A DNA stretch of 64,000 bases, taken from contig CAWGHN010000002.1 in the NCBI GenBank assembly GCA_963822435.1, forward strand, positions 362,826 to 426,825, read 5' to 3'. This stretch comes from JAUYQR01 sp963822435 (lineage in GTDB: Bacteria > Pseudomonadota > Alphaproteobacteria > Rhodobacterales > Rhodobacteraceae). The notes under the pieces are model-generated. The model did not search any database, was not told where the DNA came from, and saw only the letters and a program-made list of their open reading frames with translations. Made by a program: the position numbers and the translations under genes. Below are positions 1-7,574 of the stretch, in pieces (positions within the stretch are counted from its first letter, which is position 1; every line of letters starts with the position of its first letter).

Positions 1-140
1 CTGCGGCGGCTGTAGCGGCCAGCGTGAAGCTCTCAGAGGCGGTCAGCATCTACCTGCGCTTGAAGGGAAAGGGTCGCCCCATCACCTTCCAGCGGTCCGC
101 TGAGAGGTCGTGTGGCTACGTCATCGACGTACGCGGGGAC
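1..140 (+). pseudogene. Truncated tyrosine recombinase (phage-type integrase), N-terminal fragment
   Basis: The plus-strand frame is open to the left edge and reads KLSEAVSIYLRLKGKGRP, then an RSAERSCGYVIDVRGD segment ending at base 140. This matches the N-terminal SAM-like (core-binding) segment of Rhodobacterales site-specific integrases as I know them. After base 140 the reading passes into DNA that encodes, on the other strand, an IS5-type transposase. The catalytic R-H-R-Y domain is therefore missing and the fragment cannot be active. Whether the true start lies left of the window cannot be seen; a GTG at 24 is possible. The family call is by eye and moderately sure. Confidence 0.6.
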
Positions 141-409
141 ACCGCCCAATCCAGGTCCACCCTCTTGAGCAAGCTGGCCACCATCCCGGTCGTTTGCCTA
201 AGCGGCCGCTTGAACAGAACCTTGATCGTCAGACAGAACTGCACCGCTGCATCCGAGAACACTGCAGGTCGACCGGGGCCGCCGTCACGCGGCGCGAGCC
301 AGTTCATCTCCTTGTCCAGCCAGATCAGCAGTGACACGCGCTTGCGCAGCAAAGCCGTGTAGCTGGACCAGTTCGTCGTGCGGTAGCGGGCGGGTGATGG
401 CTTGCTCAT
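116..409 (-). pseudogene. IS5-family transposase, N-terminal fragment
   Basis: The minus-strand frame begins MSKPSPARYRTTNWSSY and continues through LLIWLDKEMNWLAP, GRPAVFSDAAVQFCLTIKV and SLLKRVDLDWAV. This is the start of IS5-group DDE transposases, which are normally about 300 residues long. Homology ends at the V of LDWAV near base 140, where the frame runs into foreign sequence and stops at 116. No DDE catalytic residues remain, so the fragment is inactive. The break coincides exactly with the end of the integrase fragment on the other strand. Confidence 0.75.
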
Positions 410-475
410 GCGGACCGCCTAACCGCATGGTTTCACGATGTGAATCCTCCATCGCCAGAGTTCTGCAACAATGCC
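140..475 (-). mobile_element. Remnant of an IS5-family insertion sequence, 5' end only
   Basis: The element seems to begin near 475, where the minus strand reads GGCATTGTTGCAGAACTC. This resembles the GGC(A/T)TTGTTGCA-type ends of IS5-group elements. It continues through a leader of about 65 bases to the transposase start at 409 and is cut off near 140. The second terminal repeat and most of the transposase are absent. The outer boundary is inferred from remembered IS ends, not from a matching second end, so it could be off by several bases. Confidence 0.55.
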
Positions 476-522
476 CATCCGACGATGCGTTGATCAGCGC
501 GGTGTCGCGGGCTTTCGGCGCT

Positions 523-678
523 TTAGTCTGACTGTCGCATCTCGGTGCGAGACTGGGCGACGAAGACATCCCTTGGGGCGAATACGACGGTCAGGACGCC
601 AACATACACCAACAGAAACAAGGCAACGGAGTAAACACTACGGGATGAAGTTGCTTTGGAGCGCAGCGTGTGCGGCAT
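523..678 (-). CDS. Small single-span membrane protein (51 residues), unknown function
   Basis: This short minus-strand frame starts at ATG 676-678 behind a strong Shine-Dalgarno sequence (AAAGGAGAG, 6 bases before the start) and ends with TAA at 523. The product begins MPHTLRSKATSSRSVYSVAL, has one hydrophobic span at about residues 15-35 (YSVALFLLVYVGVLTVVF), and ends in a short charged tail. The arginine and lysine residues before the span predict a cytoplasmic N-terminus. I do not recognise the family. It sits alone between the IS remnant and metG. The support is the ribosome binding site plus a credible transmembrane pattern; coding status is not proven. Confidence 0.5.
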   Translation of the reverse strand: MPHTLRSKATSSRSVYSVALFLLVYVGVLTVVFAPRDVFVAQSRTEMRQSD

Positions 679-899
679 TTCGGGCTCTCCTTTGCGTGGC
701 AGCGACTCGGGTCCGATCCACAGACGTTATCACCGAGCTTTGAACCCTGTCTTCTCATCTTCCGCGTGTAGGCGGAATTTCGGCCCGGTTTATGCATATT
801 TTCCGGAATAACATCTCAAGATTTTGCCTCTTGGGCAAACTTTGACGGCCATTGTTCTTCCAGCCTGAGAGTCGCGACCTTGCGCGATCGGATCGCCCC

Positions 900-2618
900 T
901 CAGGTCCGAACCCCCGAAAAGCGCGTTTGCCAATCCAAACGCTCTTCATCGGTGATCTTGCGGAACAGGTTTTCAGGGATGTTGAATGCGTGCCCTTCGG
1001 GCAGCTTGCGCATGGCCACAGAGATGTCGTCGGGCCAGGTCCAGTCGTCACTGTTCAGCGCGGACATCATCGCTTCGGCGGCCGTTGGGATGAACGGTTG
1101 CGACAGAATAGCGTAGACGCGGATGAGGTTCAGCGCCAGCCGGACAATCGCCTCGGCGCGATCTGGATCGGTCTTCACGGCGGTCCAAGGCGCCGAGGCC
1201 TGCAGATACTCGTTGCCAATCACCCATATCGCGCGAAGCTCGGCAGCGGCCTTGCGAACTTCCATGGCGTGCATGAGGTCGGCATAGGCGGAAATGCGGC
1301 TGCCAAGATCGGCAATGAGGGCTGTCTCCATCGGCCCGAACTCTCCGCCCGGTGGGATGGTCGCGCCGAACTTCGATGTGGCGAATTTTGTGACGCGGCT
1401 GACAAGATTGCCAAGCACGTCGGCAAGATCCTTGTTCACCGAGGTCTGGAAGTTTTCCCAGGTAAACTCGCTGTCACTGCTTTCCGGTGCGTGCGACAAA
1501 AGCCACCAGCGCCAGTAATCGGCGGGCAGGATCGAAAGCGCCTGATCCATGAACACACCACGTCCCTGGCTGGTCGAGAACTGGCCGCCGTCGTAATTCA
1601 GGTAATTGAACGACTTGATGTAGTCGACCAGCTTCCACGGCTCGCCCGATCCCATGATCGTGGCCGGAAAGCTGAGGGTGTGGAACGGCACGTTGTCCTT
1701 GCCCATGAATTGCACATAGCGAACATCAGATGCGCCTTTGTCGGTGCGCCACCAGCGTTCCCATGCACTTTCCGGCTTTGCGTGCGCGTCAGCCCATTCG
1801 GCGGTACAGGCGATATATTCGATCGGTGCGTCGAACCAGACATAGAAGACCTTGCCTTCCATGCCCGGCCAATCCGCGTCGCCCTTCTTGACCGGAACGC
1901 CCCAGTGCAGGTCACGGGTGATGCCGCGGTCTTGCAAGCCGTCGCCATCGTTCAGCCATTTCTTTGCGATCGAAGTGGTGAGGATCGGCCAGTCGGTCTT
2001 GCTGTCGATCCAGGCTTCGAGCCGGTCGCGCAACGCGCGCTGCTTGAGATAAAGGTGTTTGGTTTCGCGCACTTCCAGATTTTTTGATCCCGAGATCGAG
2101 GACCGCGCGTCGATCAGGTCGGTCGGGTCAAGCTGCTTGGTGCAGTTTTCGCACTGATCGCCACGGGCGGCAGTGTAGCCGCAGTTCGGGCAGGTGCCGG
2201 TGATGTAGCGGTCGGGCAGGAAGCGGTTGTCGTCGATCGAAAAGACCTGCTTTTCGCTGACCTCTTCGATCAGCCCGTTTTCGGCCAGTTTGCCGGCGAA
2301 ATGTTGGGTGAGCTTGTGGTTGCGCTGGCTGGAAGACCGGCCGAAATGATCGAACGACAGGCGGAACCCGGCGGCCAGATCCTTCTGCACCTGATGCATT
2401 TCGGCGCAGTAGTCTTCGACCGGTTTGCCGGCCTTTGCAGCAGCCAGTTCGGCGGGCGTGCCGTGTTCATCAGTGGCGCAGATGAACATCACCTCGTGGC
2501 CTTGGGCGCGGCAGAATCGGGCGTACAGGTCGGCGGGCAGTTGGCTGCCGACGAGGTTGCCCAAGTGCTTGATCCCGTTGATATAGGGGATCGCGGAAGT
2601 GATGAGAATCCGTGCCAT
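900..2618 (-). CDS. metG: Methionine-tRNA ligase
   Basis: This cytoplasmic class I aminoacyl-tRNA synthetase charges tRNA-Met with methionine. The 572-residue product starts MARILITSAIPYINGIKHLG, where HLGN (residues 18-21) is the HIGH motif. A zinc knuckle CPNCGYTAARGDQCENC spans residues 143-159. The second ATP motif, normally KMSKS, is replaced by an FSTSQGRGV segment near residues 340-348, a variant I associate with alphaproteobacterial MetG. The length fits the short form without the C-terminal dimerisation (tRNA-binding) domain. The gene is monocistronic, with about 70 bases to the next gene upstream. The identification is very sure. Confidence 0.96.
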   Translation of the reverse strand: MARILITSAIPYINGIKHLGNLVGSQLPADLYARFCRAQGHEVMFICATDEHGTPAELAAAKAGKPVEDYCAEMHQVQKDLAAGFRLSFDHFGRSSSQRNHKLTQHFAGKLAENGLIEEVSEKQVFSIDDNRFLPDRYITGTCPNCGYTAARGDQCENCTKQLDPTDLIDARSSISGSKNLEVRETKHLYLKQRALRDRLEAWIDSKTDWPILTTSIAKKWLNDGDGLQDRGITRDLHWGVPVKKGDADWPGMEGKVFYVWFDAPIEYIACTAEWADAHAKPESAWERWWRTDKGASDVRYVQFMGKDNVPFHTLSFPATIMGSGEPWKLVDYIKSFNYLNYDGGQFSTSQGRGVFMDQALSILPADYWRWWLLSHAPESSDSEFTWENFQTSVNKDLADVLGNLVSRVTKFATSKFGATIPPGGEFGPMETALIADLGSRISAYADLMHAMEVRKAAAELRAIWVIGNEYLQASAPWTAVKTDPDRAEAIVRLALNLIRVYAILSQPFIPTAAEAMMSALNSDDWTWPDDISVAMRKLPEGHAFNIPENLFRKITDEERLDWQTRFSGVRT

Positions 2619-2691
2619 TTGCGTGCCTTTCGTCCCGGTCCGCGCGCTTGTAACGCGCGACCGGACGAAGGGCCAGAGCGGACCTTGAGTG

Positions 2692-3444
2692 CTACTGTGC
2701 GCAGTAGCCGCCGTCGACGAGGTGGTAGGAGCCGGTGATGAAACTGGCTTTGTCGGAGAGGAGGTATTGGGTGAGGTCGGCGACCTCGTCCGGGCGGCCG
2801 AGGCGGCCGATGGGGTGGGCTGTTATCAGGGCCTCTTTGGCGCCGGGGGGGAGGGCGGAAAGCAGGGGGGTTTCGATGAAGCCGGGGCCAATGGCGTTCA
2901 CCCGGATGCCCTTGGCAGAGTATTCCAGCGCTGCCGCACGGGTCAGGCCAAGCAGTGCGTGCTTGGCCGATGTATAGGCCGCGGCGTTCGCAAAACCGAC
3001 GCTGCCGAGGATCGACGCCATGTTGACGATGGCCCCGCCGCCGGCTTGCAGCATTGCCGGAATGGCGTAGCGCATGCCGTAGAACACCGCGTTCAGGTTG
3101 ACGTTTATCACATGATTCCAACCATCTAAGGGATACTCGCCGACCGGAGCCGAAGGGCCGGCGATGCCTGCGTTGTTGACCAGAAGGTGCAATCCGCTGC
3201 CCCAGTCAACCGCCTGCGCGACGAGCCCTTCAACCGCTGCCGGATCGGAAACATCGCCGCCTGCGGCCTTGGCGAGACCACCGGTTGCGGCGATGTCATT
3301 GGCGACGCGGCTGGCCGCCGCAAGGTTCAGGTCTTGCACCAGCACTCGCGCGCCGCTGGCCGCGAGACCCTTGGCGACAGCCTCACCGATGCCGGACCCT
3401 GCACCGGTGACCAGCGCGGTCCTGTCGTGAAACATGATTTCCAT
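2692..3444 (-). CDS. Short-chain dehydrogenase/reductase (SDR)
   Basis: This is a 250-residue classical SDR that uses NAD(P)(H) for alcohol/ketone interconversion; the substrate is unknown. The cofactor loop TGAGSGIG is at residues 13-20, followed by NNAG and the catalytic YTSAK (Y-x3-K) near residue 158, and the protein ends GGYCAQ. I chose the ATG at 3444 because AGGAGA lies 8 bases before it; longer readings upstream lack a ribosome binding site. It follows the cytochrome b561 gene by about 97 bases on the same strand. That gap holds an unusual direct repeat (3470-3488) that may be an operator, so the gene may have its own promoter. Confidence 0.85.
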   Translation of the reverse strand: MEIMFHDRTALVTGAGSGIGEAVAKGLAASGARVLVQDLNLAAASRVANDIAATGGLAKAAGGDVSDPAAVEGLVAQAVDWGSGLHLLVNNAGIAGPSAPVGEYPLDGWNHVINVNLNAVFYGMRYAIPAMLQAGGGAIVNMASILGSVGFANAAAYTSAKHALLGLTRAAALEYSAKGIRVNAIGPGFIETPLLSALPPGAKEALITAHPIGRLGRPDEVADLTQYLLSDKASFITGSYHLVDGGYCAQ

Positions 3445-3469
3445 GTGCCATTTCTCCTTGCCAGTTTTG

Positions 3470-3488
3470 GTATGGCAAACGTATGGCA
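3470..3488. promoter_or_regulatory. Tandem GTATGGCA direct repeat, candidate operator of the SDR gene
   Basis: The octamer GTATGGCA occurs at 3470-3477 and again at 3481-3488, an 11-base period, or about one helical turn. It lies 26-44 bases upstream of the SDR start codon on the minus strand. Direct half-sites on the same helix face are a common regulator-binding arrangement. No regulator gene is adjacent, so this is inference from pattern and position only. Confidence 0.35.
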
Positions 3489-3541
3489 CGTGTCTGGCAG
3501 CGCGGCCTTGATATGGCGCAAGGAAGCTGCCGATTTCGCCT

Positions 3542-4090
3542 TCAGTCTTTGGTCCGGCCACGGATCATGCGGGTCAGCGTGCCATCGCCGGCTGTTTCCC
3601 GCTTTAGCGCCGCGAGGCCATGCACGATGATGAGGCCGATCAGAAGTTTGGTCTGGATGTCGTGCAGGCGGAACCAGAACGCCTCGCCCGCTTCGGACAC
3701 CGCAGCGATGGGCGGCACCACCCAGCGGTCGGCGAACATCACGTCGATGCCGGTGGCCGAACTGCCCGCCCAGCCGCTGAGCGGGATGCCGATGAGGAGG
3801 AGGTAGAAGGCGATGTGCCCCGCCCGTGCAGCCACATGGTCCCAGCCCGGCCCGCCGATGGGTTTTGGCACCGGGCTGGCGACGTGCCAGCCGATCCTGA
3901 CGAGGATCAGGCCCAGCACGGTGAGACCAAGCGTCTTGTGCAACCCGTAAAGCCAGAGGTTGGCCAGGCCCGGTTCCATGTCGGCGATGCGCAGGCCAAG
4001 CGACAGCATGACGAGAACCAGAAGCGCGGTGGTCCAGTGCAGAAGGCGCGTTACAAGGCCAAAGCTGTCCGGCGTATTGCGCAGAGCCAT
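3542..4090 (-). CDS. Cytochrome b561 family membrane protein
   Basis: This 182-residue inner-membrane dihaem b561-type protein probably passes electrons from the quinone pool to a periplasmic partner. The sequence shows LLHWTTALLVLVMLSLGLRI as the first span, then GLHKTLGLTVLGLILVRIGW, HIAFYLLLIGIPLSGW and a final HDIQTKLLIGLIIVHGLAAL. The four helices and the LLHW, GLHK, LHDIQ and VHGL histidines are typical haem ligands. The start at 4090 is one base after the YceI stop, so the pair is co-translated. YceI-b561 pairing is common in proteobacteria. The family is secure; the physiological partner is not known. Confidence 0.9.
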   Translation of the reverse strand: MALRNTPDSFGLVTRLLHWTTALLVLVMLSLGLRIADMEPGLANLWLYGLHKTLGLTVLGLILVRIGWHVASPVPKPIGGPGWDHVAARAGHIAFYLLLIGIPLSGWAGSSATGIDVMFADRWVVPPIAAVSEAGEAFWFRLHDIQTKLLIGLIIVHGLAALKRETAGDGTLTRMIRGRTKD

Positions 4091-4091
4091 G

Positions 4092-4664
4092 TCAGCCCTT
4101 GGCCTCGATCCGGGCGGTGATGATGATGCGCACCTCGTCATCGACCATGTCGGACCAGCCGGTTGCGCCAAAATCGCTGCGGTTGACCTTGCCGGTCAGG
4201 CGCACGGTCAGGCGGCTGCGGTCGCCTTCGACGGTGCCTTTCTGGCGGAAGATTTCGGCGGCAAGGGTGACGGGGCGGGTCACGCCCCGGATGGTAAGGT
4301 TGCCTGCGACGGTAGCCCCCTCTCCGCTGGCTTTTACGGCGGTGCTTTTGAAAATCATCTTCGGATGCGCGGCTGCATCCAGCACCTTCGGCCCCTTCAG
4401 TGCCTGCGCGGCGAAGGGAAAGCTGGCCTCGGCCCCCGATACGTCAAGCTGCACGGCGACGGTGCAGTTCGCCACGCTGTCGAAATCAAGGGTCAGGTCG
4501 GCGATATCAAGCGGGATGGTTCCGGTGATGAGATCGGGTCCGAAGGCCGTCTCGAAGGCGACGGTGGAGGCGGCGTGGTCAAGAAGGTAAGCGACCGGGG
4601 CCGCCATCAGCGGGCCGGGGATCAGCAGGGCCGCGAAGAGAGTGGAGAGGATCGTTCGCGCCAT
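4092..4664 (-). CDS. YceI family periplasmic protein
   Basis: This 190-residue secreted protein of the YceI lipocalin-like family binds polyisoprenoid or quinone-type lipids. An N-terminal signal peptide is clear (ARTILSTLFAALLIPGPLMA, then APVAYLL). The mature part shows the family pattern: LDHAASTVAFETAFG near the start, VTRPVTLAAEI in the middle, and VRLTGKVNRSDFGATGW near the end. Start 4664 has AGGTGG in front of it. The cytochrome b561 gene follows one base later, and the two probably act together in the periplasm or membrane. The role in this organism is inferred from the family. Confidence 0.9.
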   Translation of the reverse strand: MARTILSTLFAALLIPGPLMAAPVAYLLDHAASTVAFETAFGPDLITGTIPLDIADLTLDFDSVANCTVAVQLDVSGAEASFPFAAQALKGPKVLDAAAHPKMIFKSTAVKASGEGATVAGNLTIRGVTRPVTLAAEIFRQKGTVEGDRSRLTVRLTGKVNRSDFGATGWSDMVDDEVRIIITARIEAKG

Positions 4665-4717
4665 CGGTGCCACCTTTTGTTGCGCCAAGCTTATCATGCA
4701 GCGGTGTTTGCGCGAAA

Positions 4718-5371
4718 TCATGTTGCCGTGTTGTGCGCGGCGAAGGGCTGCGGCGTCAGCGTTTCGGTGCCATTCGCGCCGCGCATGAGCCGCCACTGGG
4801 CGGGCATTTCCATCCGCGCGCGCAGGCGGGTCAGCGTCCAGGCGCGCTGCGGATCGGCAAGAAGGCCGCTGCCGGGCGCGGGGGCGGCGTGCCAGCGGCT
4901 TTCGGCGCCCTGCGCGCCGCCCTGTTCCGCCAGAAGCATGACCCCAAGCGGCGGCAGGCCAGTGTCGTTGCGGGCGGCGGCGGCCCCCGCCTCGGCGGCC
5001 AGATGCAGGCGGCGGACGGGGGTGAGCGCGGGCGGGGTGTCGAGATCCATCACCACAAGGGGGGCCGCGCCCGACCGCAGCGCCTCTTCGCCCGCCCAGA
5101 GGATGTCGTCCTCGCGCGTGGCGCGCAGGAAGATCAGACGGGCAGGGTCGGCAAGGCTGCACAGGCCACTGGGATTGAGCCATTCCGACGTCCAGCCCGG
5201 ATGCACCCAGATCACCACGCCCTGAGTTTTCGCCATGAGGAGCGCGGCCAGCGTGATGCGGGCCGGGCCGCAGAATTCATGCACCCGGCCACGCTGCAGC
5301 GACAGCCCTCCGGCAAGGGGTTGCCAGAGGTGCGGGCTGCGGCTGGAAAGATCGTGAATCGGCAGACTCAT
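4718..5371 (-). CDS. ImuA/RecA-like protein, SOS-associated
   Basis: The product is a 217-residue protein starting MSLPIHDLSS. It contains a GRVHEFCGPARITLAALLMA segment that resembles the RecA/ImuA core with its P-loop region degenerate, and GVVIWVHPGWTSEWLNPSGL farther on. It fits what I know of Rhodobacterales ImuA-like proteins, which normally accompany imuB and dnaE2 in mutagenic translesion synthesis. Neither partner is present here. A perfect alphaproteobacterial LexA box (5389-5403) sits 18 bases upstream of the start, which independently supports an SOS role. No clear ribosome binding site is visible. A longer reading frame continues upstream but crosses the divergent gene and is spurious. 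The family call is moderate. Confidence 0.6.
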   Translation of the reverse strand: MSLPIHDLSSRSPHLWQPLAGGLSLQRGRVHEFCGPARITLAALLMAKTQGVVIWVHPGWTSEWLNPSGLCSLADPARLIFLRATREDDILWAGEEALRSGAAPLVVMDLDTPPALTPVRRLHLAAEAGAAAARNDTGLPPLGVMLLAEQGGAQGAESRWHAAPAPGSGLLADPQRAWTLTRLRARMEMPAQWRLMRGANGTETLTPQPFAAHNTAT

Positions 5372-5388
5372 GGTGGGAAGGGTAGTAT

Positions 5389-5403
5389 GTTCATGAAAAG
5401 TTC
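5389..5403. promoter_or_regulatory. LexA (SOS) box, GTTC-N7-GTTC
   Basis: The bases GTTCATGAAAAGTTC match exactly the direct-repeat operator GTTCN7GTTC recognised by LexA in Alphaproteobacteria. It lies 18 bases before the start of the ImuA-like gene on the minus strand and about 75 bases before the divergent aldo/keto reductase. By position it should repress the ImuA-like gene. An effect on the reductase is possible but less likely. Confidence 0.75.
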
Positions 5404-5476
5404 TCAATCGGCTTTGCCGTGTCTTTGCCTTGCCGGGCTTTGCCGTTAGACAGGGGCGGCACATCACGGAGATCAC

Positions 5477-6517
5477 ATGCAAAAGCTTCGCCTTGGGAAA
5501 ACCGGCCTGACGGTTTCCGAACTTTGCCTTGGAACGATGACATGGGGTAGCCAGAACACCGAAGGCGAGGGCCATGCGCAGGCGGATGCGGCGGTGGATC
5601 GGGGGATCACCTTCTGGGACACCGCCGAGATGTATCCGACCAACCCGGTAAAGGCCGAGACGGTCGGCGGGACCGAGGCAATCATCGGGACGTGGCTGGC
5701 ATCGCGGGGCGGGCGCGAGCGGTTGCAGATCGCGACCAAGATTACAGGGAAGGGCGCGATCGTGCGCCCTGGCCAGCCGATCACCGGCGCCACGATGCGC
5801 GCGGCGGTCGAAGGGTCGCTGCGGCGGTTGCAGACCGATTACATCGACCTTTACCAACTGCACTGGCCAAACCGGGGCAGCTATCACTTCCGCCAGATGT
5901 GGACCTACGCGCCGACCGGCACCGACAAGGCGGCGGAAACCGCGCAGATGACAGATGTGCTGACCACCGCGCAGGCGCTGGTCGCGGAAGGCAAGATCCG
6001 CGCCATCGGCCTGTCGAACGAAAGCGTCTGGGGCGCGGCGCGCTGGCTGCATCTGGCCGAAACGCTGGGGTTGCCGGCGATGGGCAGCGTGCAGAACGAA
6101 TACTCGCTTCTGTGCCGCCAGTTTGACACCGACTGGGCGGAGTTCAGCGTGGCGGAAGACATGCCGCTTTTGGCGTTCTCGCCCTTGGCTTGCGGGTTGC
6201 TGTCGGGCAAATATGCGGGCGGGGTGGTGCCTGAGGGAACGCGGCGCACGTTCACGCCGGATCTGGGCGGGCGGATGACGGCGCGGGTATCGGCGGCGGT
6301 CGCGGCCTATCTTGGCGTGGCGGCGCGGCATGGGCTGGACCCGTGCCAGATGGCGATAGCGTTCTGCCGCAGCCGGCCTTTCACGACGATCCCGATCATC
6401 GGGGCGACGTCGCTGGCGCAACTGGAGGTGAACATGGGGGCGGCCGGCCTGGTGCTGGGGGCCGAGGTGCTGGCCGACCTCGCGGAAACCCACCGAGCCT
6501 TCCCCGCGCCTTACTGA
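5477..6517 (+). CDS. Aldo/keto reductase (Tas-like)
   Basis: This 346-residue NADPH-dependent (beta/alpha)8-barrel reductase is of the Tas type. The catalytic tetrad can be read directly: D48 and Y53 in FWDTAEMYP, K88 in ATKITGKG, and H129 in LYQLHWPNRG. The length and the PTNPVKAETVGGTE insertion are as in E. coli Tas. The start at 5477 is preceded by CGGAGATCAC, giving a ribosome binding site. The gene is transcribed away from the SOS-controlled ImuA-like gene. The physiological substrate is unknown; the family reduces aldehydes and ketones. Confidence 0.9.
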   Translation: MQKLRLGKTGLTVSELCLGTMTWGSQNTEGEGHAQADAAVDRGITFWDTAEMYPTNPVKAETVGGTEAIIGTWLASRGGRERLQIATKITGKGAIVRPGQPITGATMRAAVEGSLRRLQTDYIDLYQLHWPNRGSYHFRQMWTYAPTGTDKAAETAQMTDVLTTAQALVAEGKIRAIGLSNESVWGAARWLHLAETLGLPAMGSVQNEYSLLCRQFDTDWAEFSVAEDMPLLAFSPLACGLLSGKYAGGVVPEGTRRTFTPDLGGRMTARVSAAVAAYLGVAARHGLDPCQMAIAFCRSRPFTTIPIIGATSLAQLEVNMGAAGLVLGAEVLADLAETHRAFPAPY

Positions 6518-6573
6518 CAGAGCTTGCAGCGGGCGGGGGTTCAAGGCACTTCTGTCCACAACCCCGGAGGGCT

Positions 6574-7079
6574 GATGCCGCGTTTCACCTTTTCTGCCGT
6601 GCTGATGGCTGCCTGTCTGGCGCTGGCCGCGTGCCAGACGGGGACGACGGCGACTGGACGAACCGACAGCCAACGCGATCACCGGCGGCGAGATCGAAGT
6701 GACCGCGCTGGACGCTATGGCCACCCCGGCAGACGCGGCGAGTGATCCGGTTGCGGCAAAGCCTGCAGACGCGGTGGATACGGTCGCGCCGGACCCGGTT
6801 GCCAGCGAGGCCGAGCCGGTGGCAGAGCCGGACGTGCCGAAATCTGATGCGCAACTGGCGTGCGAACGGAAGGGCGGAAACTGGACGCAGCTTGGCAGTT
6901 CGATCACGCGCACCTGCGTGAAGGCCACAAGGGATTCGGGCAAAAGCTGCACCAAGGAATCGCAATGCGAAAGCCGCTGTCTTGCACGGTCCGGCACCTG
7001 CGCGCCGTTCGACCCGCTGCTGGGTTGCAACGAGATTTTGCAAGACAACGGTGCGCGGGTGACCTTGTGCATCGAGTGA
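6574..7079 (+). pseudogene. Small cysteine-rich lipoprotein gene with an apparent frameshift
   Basis: The start at 6574 encodes a lipoprotein signal peptide, MPRFTFSAVLMAACLALAAC, with lipobox LAAC. The same frame then runs into nonsense and ends at 6745. A second frame takes over from about 6650 (LDEPTANAITGGEIEVTALD) and runs to TGA at 7079. It ends in a domain of about 75 residues with eight cysteines, which could form four disulfides in the periplasm. Joining the frames needs one extra base near 6650-6660. It is either a real inactivating deletion or a sequence error. I know this protein only as a Rhodobacterales hypothetical. The next gene overlaps its 3' end. Confidence 0.6.
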
Positions 7080-7573
7080 TCGGGGCGGTGGCGGTGGCGC
7101 TGGCTCTGGGCGGGTGCGTCCAGCAAAGTGGCAAGGGCGGCATGGCGTTTCGCGATGCAGCGGCGCCGATCTATTCGGTGGCAGCCTTCGAGCCGGGCCG
7201 GCTGGAAGGCCGCTGGGTGCAGGCAGCGGCATTTGACGCCACAACCAAGGCGACCTGTGGCCCCGGCGCGTTGGAGTTCAGCGGCAGCGGAGCCGACCTT
7301 GCGGTCAACGGCCAGCTTTGCCTGCGCGGGCGGATGGTGCCGGTTTCCGGCCGTATCGGCGCGCTGGGCCAAGGCAGGCTGGCGGTGCCGGGGATGGAAA
7401 ACTGGTGGGTGCTGTGGGTTGACAGCGGCTACCGCACCCTAGCGGTTGGCACGCCGTCGGGCCGGTTCGGCTTTGTGCTGGACCGCGGGCAGGTGCCGTC
7501 TGACCGGCTGACCGCCGCGCACGACATCTTTGAATTCAACGGCTACCGGGCGGACGCATTGGGGCCGGTCTGA
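7067..7573 (+). CDS. Lipocalin-like lipoprotein
   Basis: The product is about 168 residues, starting at GTG 7067 (or GTG 7076), which overlaps the end of the preceding lipoprotein gene by 13 bases. The leader HRVIGAVAVALALGGC gives a lipobox with C17 as the lipidated residue. After it comes GRLEGRWVQAAAF, resembling the G-x-W signature of lipocalins, and an antiparallel beta-rich remainder ending FEFNGYRADALGPV. It is probably anchored to the outer or inner membrane and binds a small hydrophobic ligand. The close overlap suggests co-expression with the upstream gene. The lipocalin assignment is moderate. Confidence 0.65.
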   Translation: MHRVIGAVAVALALGGCVQQSGKGGMAFRDAAAPIYSVAAFEPGRLEGRWVQAAAFDATTKATCGPGALEFSGSGADLAVNGQLCLRGRMVPVSGRIGALGQGRLAVPGMENWWVLWVDSGYRTLAVGTPSGRFGFVLDRGQVPSDRLTAAHDIFEFNGYRADALGPV

Positions 7574-7574
7574 T

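Noticed and set aside
5372..7372. Long minus-strand open frame extending the ImuA-like gene to 884 codons
   Set aside because: It runs antisense through the aldo/keto reductase and lipoprotein genes with composition typical of GC-rich shadow frames; only the part from MSLPIHDL matches a protein family.
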